Below are positions 26,238 through 35,680 of a stretch of DNA of 64,000 bases, one piece after another. The notes beneath the pieces are model-generated. The model saw only the letters and a program-made list of their open reading frames with translations, was not told the origin of the DNA and made no database searches. The number at the start of each line of letters is the position of its first letter. The stretch's first letter is position 1. A program made the position numbers and the translations under genes. Source of the stretch: CBDCGJ01 sp965238305 (GTDB taxonomy: Bacteria > Pseudomonadota > Alphaproteobacteria > GCA-2731375); assembly GCA_965238305.1 (NCBI GenBank), contig CBDEHK010000001.1:2728001-2792000 (forward strand), written 5' to 3'.

Positions 26238-26837
26238 TTAAGCGCTTTGGGCGTTATGAACGAAGTCAGCGCCAACTTCGACCGTTGCATCCTTTCGCTC
26301 TTGGTGCATGGCCAATTTGCGGCCAATCGTTTCGACCAAGCTATTAAGCTCGACAAATGCATCTGCCTGACGGCGTAGTTCGTCCGCGGCCATCGGTGGC
26401 GAGGACTTAACTGTTGAAACCACCGTGACGCGTTTCCCCTTACGTTGCACGGCTTCAACCAGGCTGCGGAAGTCGCCGTCGCCGGAAAACAAAACGATAT
26501 GATCAAGAGATTCGGCCATCTCCATGATATCGACCGCGATTTTAATGTCCATATTGCCTTTGATTTTGCGGCGGCCGGCAGAATCGGTAAATTCTTTCGC
26601 TGGCTTGGTCACCATCGTATAACCATTGTAATCCAGCCAATCGACCAACGGGCGAATAGGGGAATATTCCTGGTCTTCGATCAAAGCGGTATAATAGATT
26701 GCACGGACCAAAGTGCCTTTTTGAGCAAATTCCGACAATAGACTTTTATAGTCGATGTCGAAGCCCAATGCCCGCGCGGCGGCATACAAATTTGAACCGT
26801 CAATAAACAGAGCAATTCGCTCGTGAGGATAAAACAT
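26238..26837 (-). CDS. NYN-domain protein (LabA/DUF88 family)
   Basis: A 199-residue PIN-like NYN-domain protein. The first acidic motif is ALFIDGSNLYAAARALG, the second acidic cluster is KGNMDIKIAVDIMEMA, and LFSGDGDFRSLVEAVQRKGKRV carries the third. These acidic residues form a metal site in predicted nucleases acting on RNA or DNA. The C-terminal tail (about 150-199) is helical and less conserved. Location between UDGb and rpoZ is conserved in related alphaproteobacteria. Function is not known for this subfamily; a nuclease role is expected from the fold. Confidence 0.85.
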   Translation of the reverse strand: MFYPHERIALFIDGSNLYAAARALGFDIDYKSLLSEFAQKGTLVRAIYYTALIEDQEYSPIRPLVDWLDYNGYTMVTKPAKEFTDSAGRRKIKGNMDIKIAVDIMEMAESLDHIVLFSGDGDFRSLVEAVQRKGKRVTVVSTVKSSPPMAADELRRQADAFVELNSLVETIGRKLAMHQERKDATVEVGADFVHNAQSA

Positions 26838-27169
26838 TTAACACAAATCCCTTTATAAAAATTTGCAAAGCAGGCTTAACAAAGCCGATTTTCACCTGGG
26901 TTAAGTTTTGTATTCTAAAATCGTATAAAACAATAATATTAAGAAAATGATTTCGGAAACTTCGATTCCGAGTCGTTGAAATTTAAAGCGTATACACACA
27001 AATTTCAATCACTTCTTCCACGATAAGTGACTACCGTATGAATATAGGACAAAATATGTAAAAATTCTATTTAAATTAGAATGACAACTAGCATTAATTC
27101 GGCTTGCTATCTCTCTTCTTTCGCCTTATCTATAGCGGCGAATTTCGACATTAAATGGAGATACTTTAG
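26838..27169. other. A+T-rich spacer between NYN gene and rpoZ
   Basis: This 332-base stretch has no credible gene. It is much richer in A+T than its surroundings, as expected for a two-way promoter region. Two GANTC sites (GATTC and GAGTC, the recognition sequence of the alphaproteobacterial CcrM methylase) lie six bases apart near 26978-26990. A sigma-70-like promoter for rpoZ lies at its right end. Confidence 0.6.
27104..27132 (+). promoter_or_regulatory. Sigma-70-like promoter for rpoZ
   Basis: TTGCTA (27104-27109) and TATCTA (27127-27132) are separated by exactly 17 bases, upstream of rpoZ. Transcription would begin about 30 bases before the ATG, leaving the TGGAG ribosome-binding site at about 27154-27158 in the leader. 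Confidence 0.6.
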
Positions 27170-27511
27170 ATGGCTCGCGTAACCGTCGAAGATTGCGTCA
27201 CGAAAGTTCCAAATCGTTTTGACCTGGTATTGATGTCTGCCAACCGGGCGCGGCAGATTTCTGCAGGCGAAGAAATGACGGTGGAAGAAGATCGTGATAA
27301 ATATCCTGTAATTGCCCTTCGCGAAATTGCCGAAGGCACGATTACGCCGGATGAAATGAAAGAAGAAGTTATTCGCGGCATGCAACGTCATGTCGAGGTA
27401 GATGAGCCGGAAGAAGATGATATGGCGACGCAAATGTTGTCGCAGATCTTTTCTGACGATATTGATCCCGATGCAATCGAACCTGCCGTACCGTCGGCGG
27501 AGCGCCTTTAA
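27170..27511 (+). CDS. rpoZ: RNA polymerase omega subunit
   Basis: A 113-residue omega subunit. The N-terminal 60 residues carry the conserved MARVTVEDCVTKVPNRFDLV and ANRARQISAG segments, then DKYPVIALREIAEG. The C-terminal part is acidic and specific to Alphaproteobacteria. Omega helps assemble beta-prime and forms part of the ppGpp site on the polymerase, which fits its place just ahead of the gene for ppGpp synthesis. It has its own promoter and terminator. Confidence 0.95.
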   Translation: MARVTVEDCVTKVPNRFDLVLMSANRARQISAGEEMTVEEDRDKYPVIALREIAEGTITPDEMKEEVIRGMQRHVEVDEPEEDDMATQMLSQIFSDDIDPDAIEPAVPSAERL

Positions 27512-27538
27512 GCGCAAAATCCAAATATGATGTAGATA

Positions 27539-27573
27539 ATACCGGCGCCAATTTGTGACGTCGGTATTTTTTT
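27539..27573 (+). terminator. Intrinsic terminator after rpoZ
   Basis: ATACCGGCG (27539-27547) pairs with CGTCGGTAT (27559-27567) with one G-U pair, followed by a run of seven T. This should end the rpoZ transcript and separate it from the (p)ppGpp synthetase gene. Confidence 0.85.
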
Positions 27574-27701
27574 GTGCGATGACAATCGCTTGCCAGCAAA
27601 CTATGTATATATCTAATCTATTAAAAGAAGTCGTCGCCGGCCTTCATGGTCCAAGACTATTGGACGGATATTTACTTGGCGAGACAAGCAATTAGGTCAA
27701 T

Positions 27702-29858
27702 ATGATACGCCAGTTTGAGTTGGTGGAGAAAGTTCGGGCCTATGACCCGAATGTCGATGAGGCGATGTTGAACCGCGCCTATGTGTTTTCGATGAAAGCA
27801 CATAGGGCGCAAATGCGTGCGTCCGGTGATCCTTATTTTTCGCATCCTTTAGAAGTGGCTGGGATTCTCACCGATTATAAGCTTGATAGCGAAACTATTG
27901 CCACGGCGTTGCTGCACGACACGGTCGAAGACACAGTTGCGACCGTAGAGCAAATCAACGAACTGTTTGGCCGGAACGTTGGAAAGTTGGTAGACGGCGT
28001 CACCAAACTATCGAAGCTAGAACTCCGTTCTGAAGCCAGCCAACAGGCAGAAAATTTTCGCAAGCTGCTGTTGGCCATGTCCGACGATATTCGCGTATTG
28101 TTGGTGAAGCTGGCCGACCGCCTGCACAATATGCGGACGATCCATCACTTGCAAAAACCGGAAAAAAGGCGACGTATTGCTGCCGAAACAATGGAAATCT
28201 ACGCCCCATTGGCGGGCCGGTTGGGCATGCATGACGTCAAAGAAGAACTTGAAGATATCTCTTTTCGCGAAATAAACCCCGATGCTCATAAATCCGTTTT
28301 GCGGCGCATGGAATATCTTTCCTCCGACGAAGAGGCGTTGATTGAGCAGGTTATTGCGGAGCTTGGGGAGACGATCGACGAAGCTGGAATCAAAGCGCGG
28401 ATCATTGGGCGGCGCAAAAAACCATATTCGATCTGGCGTAAGATGGAACGTGACAATATTGCCTTCGAACAATTGATGGACATCGTTGGTTTTCGCCTGA
28501 TTGTCGATGAGGTGGCGAGTTGTTATCAAGCACTAGGCGCCGTGCACGGTCGCTATCGAATGGTTCCGGGACGATTTAAGGATTATGTCTCGACCCCCAA
28601 ACGAAATGGTTATCAAAGTATCCATACAGCAGTGATTGGGCCGGCCAATCATCGGATCGAAATTCAAATCCGATCGGAAGAGATGGATGCGATTGCCGAA
28701 CGCGGCGTTGCGGTGCATTGGTCCTATAAACAAGGTGTCGCGCCTGCCGACGGCAGACGTTATCGCTGGCTTCAGGGATTAATAGAAATCCTGGAAAATA
28801 CCAGTACACCGGAAGAATTTCTTGAACATAGCAAGTTGGAGATGTTTACGGACCAGGTATTTTGTTTCACGCCAAAAGGCGACGTTATTGGGCTACCGCG
28901 GGGCGGCTCGCCGGTTGATTTTGCCTATGCGGTGCATACGGATGTTGGCAATACGATGGTTGGGGCCAAAGTAAATCAAAAAGTCGTACCGTTGCGAACT
29001 GTGTTGCGAAATGGCGATCAGGTTGAGGTCTTGCGTTCGAAGACCGCAACACCCAGTGCGGCGTGGGAAAGTTTTGTCATTACCGGCAAGGCACGTGCGG
29101 CAATCCGAACTTATATTCGCGATCAGCAGCGGGCGGAATATCAGCGTTTAGGTCGCTCTGTGGCTGAGAAAGCATTTCGTGATGCCGGCCGCGATTTCTC
29201 TGACGAAAGTCTGGATCATGCGGTTAAGGCGCTGAATTTGAAGTCGGTGTCGGAATTGTATCAAGATCTCGGCAGCGGCGACTTAACGTCAGCGCGGCTA
29301 TTACGCACAGTATTCCCAGGCGACCGCCGGTGGGGCCCCAGGGATGCCATTGGTGCCATCAACCGTTTGCTGCCGGGACGATTACGCCGCTCGAGCGAAG
29401 ATAAAGTTTCGGTGCCAGTCACCGGACTGAAACCGGGCATTGCTGTGCATTATGGCGAATGCTGTCACCCACTGCCGGGGGACCGCATTGTCGGTATCAT
29501 GCGCAAAGGACGCGGCGTTATATTGCACACAATCGATTGTCCTAACTTGGAAGCCTATTCCGACGAGAGTGAGCGTTGGGTCGATGTGAAATGGGATATT
29601 GATCCAAACAACCAATCGCTCCATGTCGGTCGGGTGAAAGCAATTGTACCCAATGAACCTGGCAGCCTGTCGAATGTTGCGACCATGATCGCATCTAACC
29701 TTGGCAATATCTCCAATCTGAATTTTACCGAGCGTAGCCAGGATTTTTTCGAGATGCAGATTGATATTGAAGTAACGGACGTTAAACATTTGACCAATAT
29801 AATCGCAGCACTTAGAGCTACCCCTATTGTATCGAAGGTCGAGCGTGTTATGGGTTGA
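27702..29858 (+). CDS. rsh: Bifunctional (p)ppGpp synthetase/hydrolase (RelA/SpoT, Rsh)
   Basis: A 718-residue Rsh. Hydrolase HD motif HDTVEDT near residues 68-74; synthetase motif in GRFKDYVSTPKRNGYQSIHT near 292-311; TGS domain with DQVFCFTPKGDVIGL, then the helical region, the conserved cysteine segment YGECCHPLPGDRIVG and a C-terminal ACT domain (from about residue 640). Both catalytic halves look intact, so it should make and break (p)ppGpp, being the single long Rsh typical of Alphaproteobacteria. It follows rpoZ after a terminator and leads into the DUF2062-pdxJ-acpS-lepB group. Confidence 0.95.
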   Translation: MIRQFELVEKVRAYDPNVDEAMLNRAYVFSMKAHRAQMRASGDPYFSHPLEVAGILTDYKLDSETIATALLHDTVEDTVATVEQINELFGRNVGKLVDGVTKLSKLELRSEASQQAENFRKLLLAMSDDIRVLLVKLADRLHNMRTIHHLQKPEKRRRIAAETMEIYAPLAGRLGMHDVKEELEDISFREINPDAHKSVLRRMEYLSSDEEALIEQVIAELGETIDEAGIKARIIGRRKKPYSIWRKMERDNIAFEQLMDIVGFRLIVDEVASCYQALGAVHGRYRMVPGRFKDYVSTPKRNGYQSIHTAVIGPANHRIEIQIRSEEMDAIAERGVAVHWSYKQGVAPADGRRYRWLQGLIEILENTSTPEEFLEHSKLEMFTDQVFCFTPKGDVIGLPRGGSPVDFAYAVHTDVGNTMVGAKVNQKVVPLRTVLRNGDQVEVLRSKTATPSAAWESFVITGKARAAIRTYIRDQQRAEYQRLGRSVAEKAFRDAGRDFSDESLDHAVKALNLKSVSELYQDLGSGDLTSARLLRTVFPGDRRWGPRDAIGAINRLLPGRLRRSSEDKVSVPVTGLKPGIAVHYGECCHPLPGDRIVGIMRKGRGVILHTIDCPNLEAYSDESERWVDVKWDIDPNNQSLHVGRVKAIVPNEPGSLSNVATMIASNLGNISNLNFTERSQDFFEMQIDIEVTDVKHLTNIIAALRATPIVSKVERVMG

Positions 29859-29902
29859 GCCTGCCCTGACAATTAATGCACTCGTTCATCTGGAGATGAT
29901 AT

Positions 29903-30565
29903 TTGTTCGCGCGTAGATCAAAACTGACAAACGTCGCTAAGTTACGTGATTTTTTGTGGCCGCGAATTGGTTTTCGCCGTTCAGCCAAATATGTCGGCCA
30001 TAGATTGGCGCGACTACCGGGCAGTCCTTATGCAATCGCTGGCGGTTTCGCCTGGGGGGCCGCCGTATCGTTTACTCCTTTTGTTGGGTTTCATTTTCTT
30101 TTGGGTGGTGTGTTTTCCTGGTTCACCCGCTGCAGTATTATCGCGTCAGCGATCGGGACGGCAGTCGGAAATCCCTGGACGTTTCCTTTCATCTGGGCAA
30201 TCGTTTACGGCGTCGGCGCTAAAATCCTTAGAATGGACGACGCGTCAACGGGAAGCCCGATGGAAAGTTTGTCGCTATTCTTCAGTAAGTTTTGGGATCT
30301 TACAGGCAACACCTTGCTGTGGGTTGGGGGCATGATTGATGCGTCGGAAATTTCGTCCGGCGGGACTTTGGAATCATTACAACAACTTGCGTGGACGGTA
30401 TTTTGGCCACTATTTGTGGGCTCCCTACCAGTGGCGGCGCTAGTGTGGATTGTGTTCTATTTACCGTTGAAGTACCTTGTTGCCGGATATCAAACGGCCC
30501 GTCGGCATCGCTTAGATCGCCGCCAACTTCGAAATGATGCGGCGGCTGACGGGAATGGAGGATGA
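29903..30565 (+). CDS. DUF2062 membrane protein
   Basis: A 220-residue protein with the DUF2062 pattern. A basic N-terminal segment is followed by RLPGSPYAIAGGFAWGAAVSF, TPFVGFHFLLGG and GTAVGNPWTFPFIW, then further hydrophobic segments; a basic tail ends the protein. It is probably an inner-membrane protein of unknown function. TTG 29903 is used because TGGAG lies about 8 bases upstream and no ATG is available at a fitting place. It sits between rsh and pdxJ, as in many Rhodospirillales. Confidence 0.82.
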   Translation: MFARRSKLTNVAKLRDFLWPRIGFRRSAKYVGHRLARLPGSPYAIAGGFAWGAAVSFTPFVGFHFLLGGVFSWFTRCSIIASAIGTAVGNPWTFPFIWAIVYGVGAKILRMDDASTGSPMESLSLFFSKFWDLTGNTLLWVGGMIDASEISSGGTLESLQQLAWTVFWPLFVGSLPVAALVWIVFYLPLKYLVAGYQTARRHRLDRRQLRNDAAADGNGG

Positions 30566-30566
30566 G

Positions 30567-31325
30567 ATGATCGCGAGAAGACTACGCCTTGGTGTAAACA
30601 TTGATCACGTCGCGACAATTCGAAACGCACGCGGTGGCGAATTACCCGATCCGGTGCGGGCAGCACGGATGGCGGCCGAAGCGGGGGCCGACGGGATTAC
30701 CGCGCATTTACGCGAAGACCGTCGCCATATTTCTGATGAAGATATCATCCGTTTGACCGATGAAATTGACCTACCACTCAATTTGGAGATGGCCACGACG
30801 GACGAAATGCTGAAAATCGCCCTTCGCCATCGCCCGCATGCTGTCTGTTTGGTGCCGGAAAAACGGGAAGAGTTAACGACCGAGGGCGGTTTGGACGCTT
30901 ATGGCGGTCGCAATCATCTTAAACGGTATGTCGAGGAATTGTCAGCCGCGGAATGTCGGGTGTCTTTGTTCATAGACGCGGATGAAAAACAATTAGTTGC
31001 AGCATGTGAATTAGGTGTGCCAGTGGTCGAGTTACATGCCGGTCGGTACTGCGATAGTGAAGGGGACGAACAACGTCGAGAATTTTTGCGCCTGGAGCGT
31101 GCAGCAGAACTTGCGGCGGAACTTGGCCTTGAATGTCATGCCGGTCACGGTTTGACCTTTGATACCGTTGGCCCCGTTGCGGGCATATCGACAATCGTCG
31201 AACTGAATATCGGTCATTTCCTCATTGGCGAAGCGATATTCGGTGGCTTGGATAGTTCGATCAAGCGAATGCGGGCGCTGATGGATAATGCCCGCGCTGA
31301 TGCGCTTGGCGACCGAACGGCCTGA
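30567..31325 (+). CDS. pdxJ: Pyridoxine 5'-phosphate synthase
   Basis: A 252-residue PdxJ that joins 1-deoxyxylulose 5-phosphate and 3-amino-2-oxopropyl phosphate in vitamin B6 synthesis. Signature segments: LRLGVNIDHVATIRNARGG, ITAHLREDRRHI, NLEMATT and GHGLTFDTV. ATG 30567 has GGAGGA 5 bases upstream and starts one base after the DUF2062 stop; the frame is open upstream but that part overlaps DUF2062. The acpS gene follows 19 bases after the stop. Confidence 0.95.
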   Translation: MIARRLRLGVNIDHVATIRNARGGELPDPVRAARMAAEAGADGITAHLREDRRHISDEDIIRLTDEIDLPLNLEMATTDEMLKIALRHRPHAVCLVPEKREELTTEGGLDAYGGRNHLKRYVEELSAAECRVSLFIDADEKQLVAACELGVPVVELHAGRYCDSEGDEQRREFLRLERAAELAAELGLECHAGHGLTFDTVGPVAGISTIVELNIGHFLIGEAIFGGLDSSIKRMRALMDNARADALGDRTA

Positions 31326-31344
31326 TTGCGCGGATGATCCGGAG

Positions 31345-31764
31345 GTGATTATCGGCATCGGGAGTGATCTGATTGACATTCGTCGCATCGAAAAAACATT
31401 AGATCGATTTGGCGATCGCTTCATCGCACGTTGTTTCACAGACATTGAAAAAAGCAAATCCGATCGGCGGCGCTGGCGAGCTGCTAGTTATGCAAAACGT
31501 TATGCTGCGAAGGAAGCTTGTTCAAAAGCCCTTGGCACCGGATTTCGTCGAGGGGTGTATTGGCGCGATCTGGGTGTGGTCAACGCAAAAGGCGGTAAAC
31601 CGACAATGGAATTGACCGGAAACGCATTAATTCGCTTGCAGGAAATGATCCCACAAGGCATGAAAGCGCAAATTGATCTGACGATCACCGACGAACCGCC
31701 GATCGCCCAGGCATTTGTGATTATTACGGCAGTGCCTGACCCTGGCGCGGACAGCATGGATTAA
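31345..31764 (+). CDS. acpS: Holo-[acyl-carrier-protein] synthase
   Basis: A 139-residue phosphopantetheinyl transferase of the AcpS type, which activates acyl carrier protein with coenzyme A. The magnesium-binding aspartate is in IIGIGSDLIDIRRIE, and the second motif is KRYAAKEACSKALGTG. GTG 31345 gives the usual family N-terminus; GGAG lies directly before it, closer than usual. In-frame upstream starts lie inside pdxJ. It lies between pdxJ and lepB, a standard alphaproteobacterial order. Confidence 0.93.
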   Translation: MIIGIGSDLIDIRRIEKTLDRFGDRFIARCFTDIEKSKSDRRRWRAASYAKRYAAKEACSKALGTGFRRGVYWRDLGVVNAKGGKPTMELTGNALIRLQEMIPQGMKAQIDLTITDEPPIAQAFVIITAVPDPGADSMD

Positions 31765-31771
31765 TATATTG

Positions 31772-32587
31772 ATGGCAAGTGAGACCCAGTCCGAAGCGGA
31801 ACAGACAAAAATTAAGAAGAAACCGGAAAAGAAACAGGAAAGCGTGGGAGAAATCCTACGCACCGTAATCTACGCCGTGTTGATTGCGGTAGTTTTACGG
31901 ACGCTGGCTTATGAGCCATTCGTAATCCCTTCCCGGTCAATGCTGCCAACGTTGTTGGTCGGAGACTATTTGTTTGTTTCAAAATTTACCTACGGTTATT
32001 CGAAACACTCAATGCCGTTCTCACCCTCACTCTTTGATGGGCGCTTACTTGAAAGCCCGGTTGAACGAGGTGACGTGGTGGTTTTTAAGCTACCGACAGA
32101 CAATACCACGGACTATATCAAGCGCATTATCGGCACTCCCGGTGACAAAATTCAGGTGACCAAAGGCAGATTGTTCCTGAATGGTAAAATTGTCCCACGT
32201 AAGTTTGTGCGCGAAGTTACCATTCGCCAGTCCGGTGGACAATATACCCGCGGCCGGCTTTATGAAGAAACCTTGCCTGGTGGTCTTAGCTATATGACGT
32301 TGGATCAGGGACCGAGCTACGCCGACAATACGAAGGTTTATACGGTGCCCGATGGTCATTATTTCGCGATGGGGGATAATCGGGATGATTCTACGGATAG
32401 TCGATTCCTGGACCAGGTCGGATTTATTCCGGCGGAGAATCTAGTTGGGCGTGCCAGTATTTTCTTTTTCTCCGTGAATGGAAAGTCGGAGATTTGGGAG
32501 ATTTGGCGCTGGTTTGGCGCAGTTCGCTTTGATCGCTTGTTTAAGGGCACAGGATATTATCAAGACGATCTACGTATTGTTGAATAG
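31772..32587 (+). CDS. lepB: Signal peptidase I
   Basis: A 271-residue leader peptidase. A lysine-rich cytosolic N-terminus (about 1-24) precedes one transmembrane segment, then the catalytic serine in PSRSMLPTLLVGD and the catalytic lysine in YIKRIIGTPGD; the GDNRDDSTDSR motif near residue 203 is box E. It removes signal peptides at the outer face of the inner membrane. ATG 31772 starts 7 bases after the acpS stop. Confidence 0.95.
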   Translation: MASETQSEAEQTKIKKKPEKKQESVGEILRTVIYAVLIAVVLRTLAYEPFVIPSRSMLPTLLVGDYLFVSKFTYGYSKHSMPFSPSLFDGRLLESPVERGDVVVFKLPTDNTTDYIKRIIGTPGDKIQVTKGRLFLNGKIVPRKFVREVTIRQSGGQYTRGRLYEETLPGGLSYMTLDQGPSYADNTKVYTVPDGHYFAMGDNRDDSTDSRFLDQVGFIPAENLVGRASIFFFSVNGKSEIWEIWRWFGAVRFDRLFKGTGYYQDDLRIVE

Positions 32588-32599
32588 CCGGTAGCGTCT

Positions 32600-33811
32600 G
32601 TGTCAGCTGCTCTATCGAACAAGTTAGCGCGACGGATATTCCTGGACCGCCAAGGCTTACTGCAATCGCCGCAGCCAAAACAAACATCTTCCGATCTTCT
32701 GGCCTTGTTTGAAAAAATCGGCTTTGTTCAAGTTGACAGTATTTCGACGGTCGAACGCGCCCATCACATGATATTGTTCGCGCGCAATCAGACCTATCAA
32801 CCTTCGCACCTTGCTAAATTGTTGGAGAACGATGCGTCATTGTTCGAACATTGGACGCATGATGCGTCGATAATTCCGACCGAATTTTATCCCTATTGGC
32901 AGCACAAATTTGTCCGCAGCCGCGAAAAAACACTTACCCGGTGGCGGCAACATCGCCGAGATGGGTTTGAAGAGGTGTTTGATTTCGTTCGCGACCATAT
33001 TGAAATCAACGGCCCGACAATGTCTCGTCAGTTGTTGGAGTTGGACAAAAACCGCCCGAAAAAACAAAGTGGTGGCTGGTGGAACTGGCATCCGAGCAAA
33101 ACCGCTCTGGAGTTTCTTTGGCATACCGGCGAACTGGCGGTTTCTGGACGGGTCGGATTTCAGAAGCAATATGATTTAGCGCACCGCGTCATTCCGACAA
33201 ACCATCATCAAGCACGCGTCGACACGCAAACTTTTATTGATTGGGCCTGTCAAAGTGCGATTGATCGCCTCGGCATAGCAACTTCCGGTGAAATTGCGGC
33301 ATTCTGGAACCTCATTTCTCCGGCAGAGGCGAAAACCTGGTGTGATGCTCATCGAGATAATGGCCTAATAGAAGTTCTTGTAGAAAGTGCGGATGGCAGC
33401 AAGCCGCGCCTTGCATACACCACGGAAGATGTTCTGACCGCGGCGGCGGAACTGCCTACGCCGCCAAAGCGTATTCGGACAATAAGTCCATTTGACCCTG
33501 TCATTCGCGATCGCAAACGATTGACCCGTCTCTTCAACTTCGACTATCGGATAGAAGTCTTTGTCCCTGCAGCGAAGCGAAAATACGGCTATTACGTTTT
33601 CCCCTTGTTGGAAGGTGATCGCTTTATCGGTAGGATCGATATGAAGCATTTCCGCGATGATGGCGACCTGCGAATATCAGGCATCTGGTTGGAGGACAAA
33701 ATGAAACCCAGCAAAAACCGGTTGCAGAAACTGGATTCCGAACTTGAGCGGTTGCGCCGGTTTGTAGGTGCGGAGCGTGTTAATTTTCTGAATGGTTGTT
33801 ATAAATTCTGA
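32600..33811 (+). CDS. Winged-helix DNA glycosylase, YcaQ/AlkX-like
   Basis: A 403-residue HTH_42 (YcaQ) family protein. The N-terminal segment FEKIGFVQVDSISTVERAHH contains QVD, which fits the Q-x-D catalytic motif of the AlkX/YcaQ branch rather than the Q-x-Q of AlkZ. LFEHWTHDASIIP and the C-terminal beta region (FDPVIRDRKRLTRLFNFDYRIE, about residues 293-314) are conserved. Characterised homologues unhook interstrand crosslinks. GTG 32600 is used; the ribosome-binding site is weak. It lies just after lepB. Confidence 0.82.
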   Translation: MSAALSNKLARRIFLDRQGLLQSPQPKQTSSDLLALFEKIGFVQVDSISTVERAHHMILFARNQTYQPSHLAKLLENDASLFEHWTHDASIIPTEFYPYWQHKFVRSREKTLTRWRQHRRDGFEEVFDFVRDHIEINGPTMSRQLLELDKNRPKKQSGGWWNWHPSKTALEFLWHTGELAVSGRVGFQKQYDLAHRVIPTNHHQARVDTQTFIDWACQSAIDRLGIATSGEIAAFWNLISPAEAKTWCDAHRDNGLIEVLVESADGSKPRLAYTTEDVLTAAAELPTPPKRIRTISPFDPVIRDRKRLTRLFNFDYRIEVFVPAAKRKYGYYVFPLLEGDRFIGRIDMKHFRDDGDLRISGIWLEDKMKPSKNRLQKLDSELERLRRFVGAERVNFLNGCYKF

Positions 33812-33814
33812 CGG

Positions 33815-35680
33815 CTAATTGCTATGGGTCAGCTCTATTTTCAGATTTTTCGATGCCCCGTCCGGCGTTTGCAAGGTAGACAAAATCGCCAGAATGGAAT
33901 CTTCACCAATCGTCGAGATCGATAGGGTCAACGTGCCGCCGGTATTCAGAAACGCCACCATCTCTTTGGCAAAAATCGGACCATTGGCCTCACCTAGATA
34001 GATGCTTGCCATCGTATCCGCCTGCTCGGCTAATGATTGGCGCAGTTCATCCACCGGTTGACCAAATCTTTCCGCACTTAGGGCCAGTGCGGCCTCTAAC
34101 AATCCATCGTCCCGCACAGCCAGCGTGACATTGTCCAACTTTGTATTCTCAAAATATGGTAGCAGTACCGAAGGATCAAACTCTGCTGTTTCATCGGTGA
34201 CAGCCACCAGAACAGCATTCTGAATTTTCTCAAATTCTTCTAATGTTGGCAGGCTGCTGAAGGCCGTGTCGAGACGCAGCGCCATCGCATTTTTGATTTC
34301 GATGTGCTGTTGTCCGGTCGCCGTATTCGCCTTCACGTCCCAAGCTGTAGAAGCGGTCGAGGCAAATTCAACTTCTTCCAAGCCAAGTGCCGCCAGCATG
34401 GGTTTTGCCTGATTGTTATTAGCCGGGCGAATGACAAGGCCTTTCAGATCATAATCGCTTTGAGTGGCGAATAATCCCGCTCGACCACCAATATTCTGCA
34501 CAAAATTGCCGAGGATGATTTCGCCATTGTCCGGAATTCTCATGCGGCTTCCGTAAATCTCCAGCCGGTCGTAAAGGCCTTCTGTGAAATTAACGACGCG
34601 AAATCCGTCGATGCCACCGGAAAGATTGCGGCTGCTCCCGGCCATGTTCTTGATGGAAATTTCGCCAACGCGAAATTTGCGCATCATCGCAAACGTTTCA
34701 ACCGCTTCTAAACCGGCGGGGTCTTCAACTTCCAACGACAGCCCGATTATGTTGGTATCGGTAATTTTGAATTCATCAAGCTGAAAATTGACGGCAGTTT
34801 TTTCGGTACTTTTTTGAACGATACCGGCGATTTGCAGAAGACCAAGGTCGCCGGCGTCCAAATCTCTGATTTCAATTTTTGTAATCTCTACATTGCCGTC
34901 TAAGGCCTTTGTCGACATTGTATTAAGGGATAAATGCCCGATCTGCAGGGCGTTTACAATGGCACGGGTTTGTTCACGGCTCAATTTCGTTTGGGGATCA
35001 ATACCTACGAGCAAACTGTGCAGATTGCTGTTTTCAAATTCCAAAGATGCCAGTGAAAACGTAATATTCGACTTTCCATTTTCCCCGCTGAGTGTCCGCA
35101 TTTGTAATTTGCCAAGTCGCTCCGGCATAAGATCAACAATATTCAGTTTGGCAATTGTGAGGCTGTTTTGTTCGATATTGATTTGCACATTCGTCGCCGA
35201 TAGAGAATTTGCTTCGAGAGCAGCAAGAAATTGCCTGCGCAGGAACGGGGGCTGATTGAGTAATTCCAGGATGTTGGTATCATATCCGTCGAGCTGGTCG
35301 ATGGTGATTTCGCTTGCCCGATCCTTTGCCTTCGCAATCGTAACCTGCTCGATTTGGAAAGAGCGAATTTGTGGGCCGACATCTTGCCCCGTATCCATCG
35401 CTCGAATTCCCGGGATCACCGCCTTTGAAAACTGTAATTTGTTGCCGTTCTTCCCGATCAAATCGAACGCCGTCAATGTGGCTTCGTCGCGCCAAAGGTC
35501 TACTGATACATCACCATAAGTTAACCGGGCGCCGGCTTCATTTTTATTATTGTAATCGTCTAATCCGGCGCGGATGCCGATTTCAATTCGATGTTCAAGG
35601 TAAAAATAACCGCCGACAGCGGCGGCACATAAAACAATGACGGGGAGGGCGACAAGGCTGGGTTTCTTCATTCTGCTCAC
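33815..35680 (-). CDS. Large membrane-anchored periplasmic protein, unrecognised (AsmA/YdgA-like layout)
   Basis: A 621-residue protein I cannot assign to a named family. A single N-terminal hydrophobic segment (about residues 7-27) anchors it, and the rest is predicted periplasmic, with many alternating beta-strand-like segments (for example ILELLNQPPFLRRQF and ITKIEIRDLDAGDLG). The overall layout resembles AsmA/YdgA-type proteins of the envelope. Its start overlaps the CitE-like gene stop (GTGA), so GTG 35680 is coupled; ATG 35671 three codons in is also possible. A function in outer-membrane lipid or protein handling would be a guess. Confidence 0.75.
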   Translation of the reverse strand: MSRMKKPSLVALPVIVLCAAAVGGYFYLEHRIEIGIRAGLDDYNNKNEAGARLTYGDVSVDLWRDEATLTAFDLIGKNGNKLQFSKAVIPGIRAMDTGQDVGPQIRSFQIEQVTIAKAKDRASEITIDQLDGYDTNILELLNQPPFLRRQFLAALEANSLSATNVQINIEQNSLTIAKLNIVDLMPERLGKLQMRTLSGENGKSNITFSLASLEFENSNLHSLLVGIDPQTKLSREQTRAIVNALQIGHLSLNTMSTKALDGNVEITKIEIRDLDAGDLGLLQIAGIVQKSTEKTAVNFQLDEFKITDTNIIGLSLEVEDPAGLEAVETFAMMRKFRVGEISIKNMAGSSRNLSGGIDGFRVVNFTEGLYDRLEIYGSRMRIPDNGEIILGNFVQNIGGRAGLFATQSDYDLKGLVIRPANNNQAKPMLAALGLEEVEFASTASTAWDVKANTATGQQHIEIKNAMALRLDTAFSSLPTLEEFEKIQNAVLVAVTDETAEFDPSVLLPYFENTKLDNVTLAVRDDGLLEAALALSAERFGQPVDELRQSLAEQADTMASIYLGEANGPIFAKEMVAFLNTGGTLTLSISTIGEDSILAILSTLQTPDGASKNLKIELTHSN

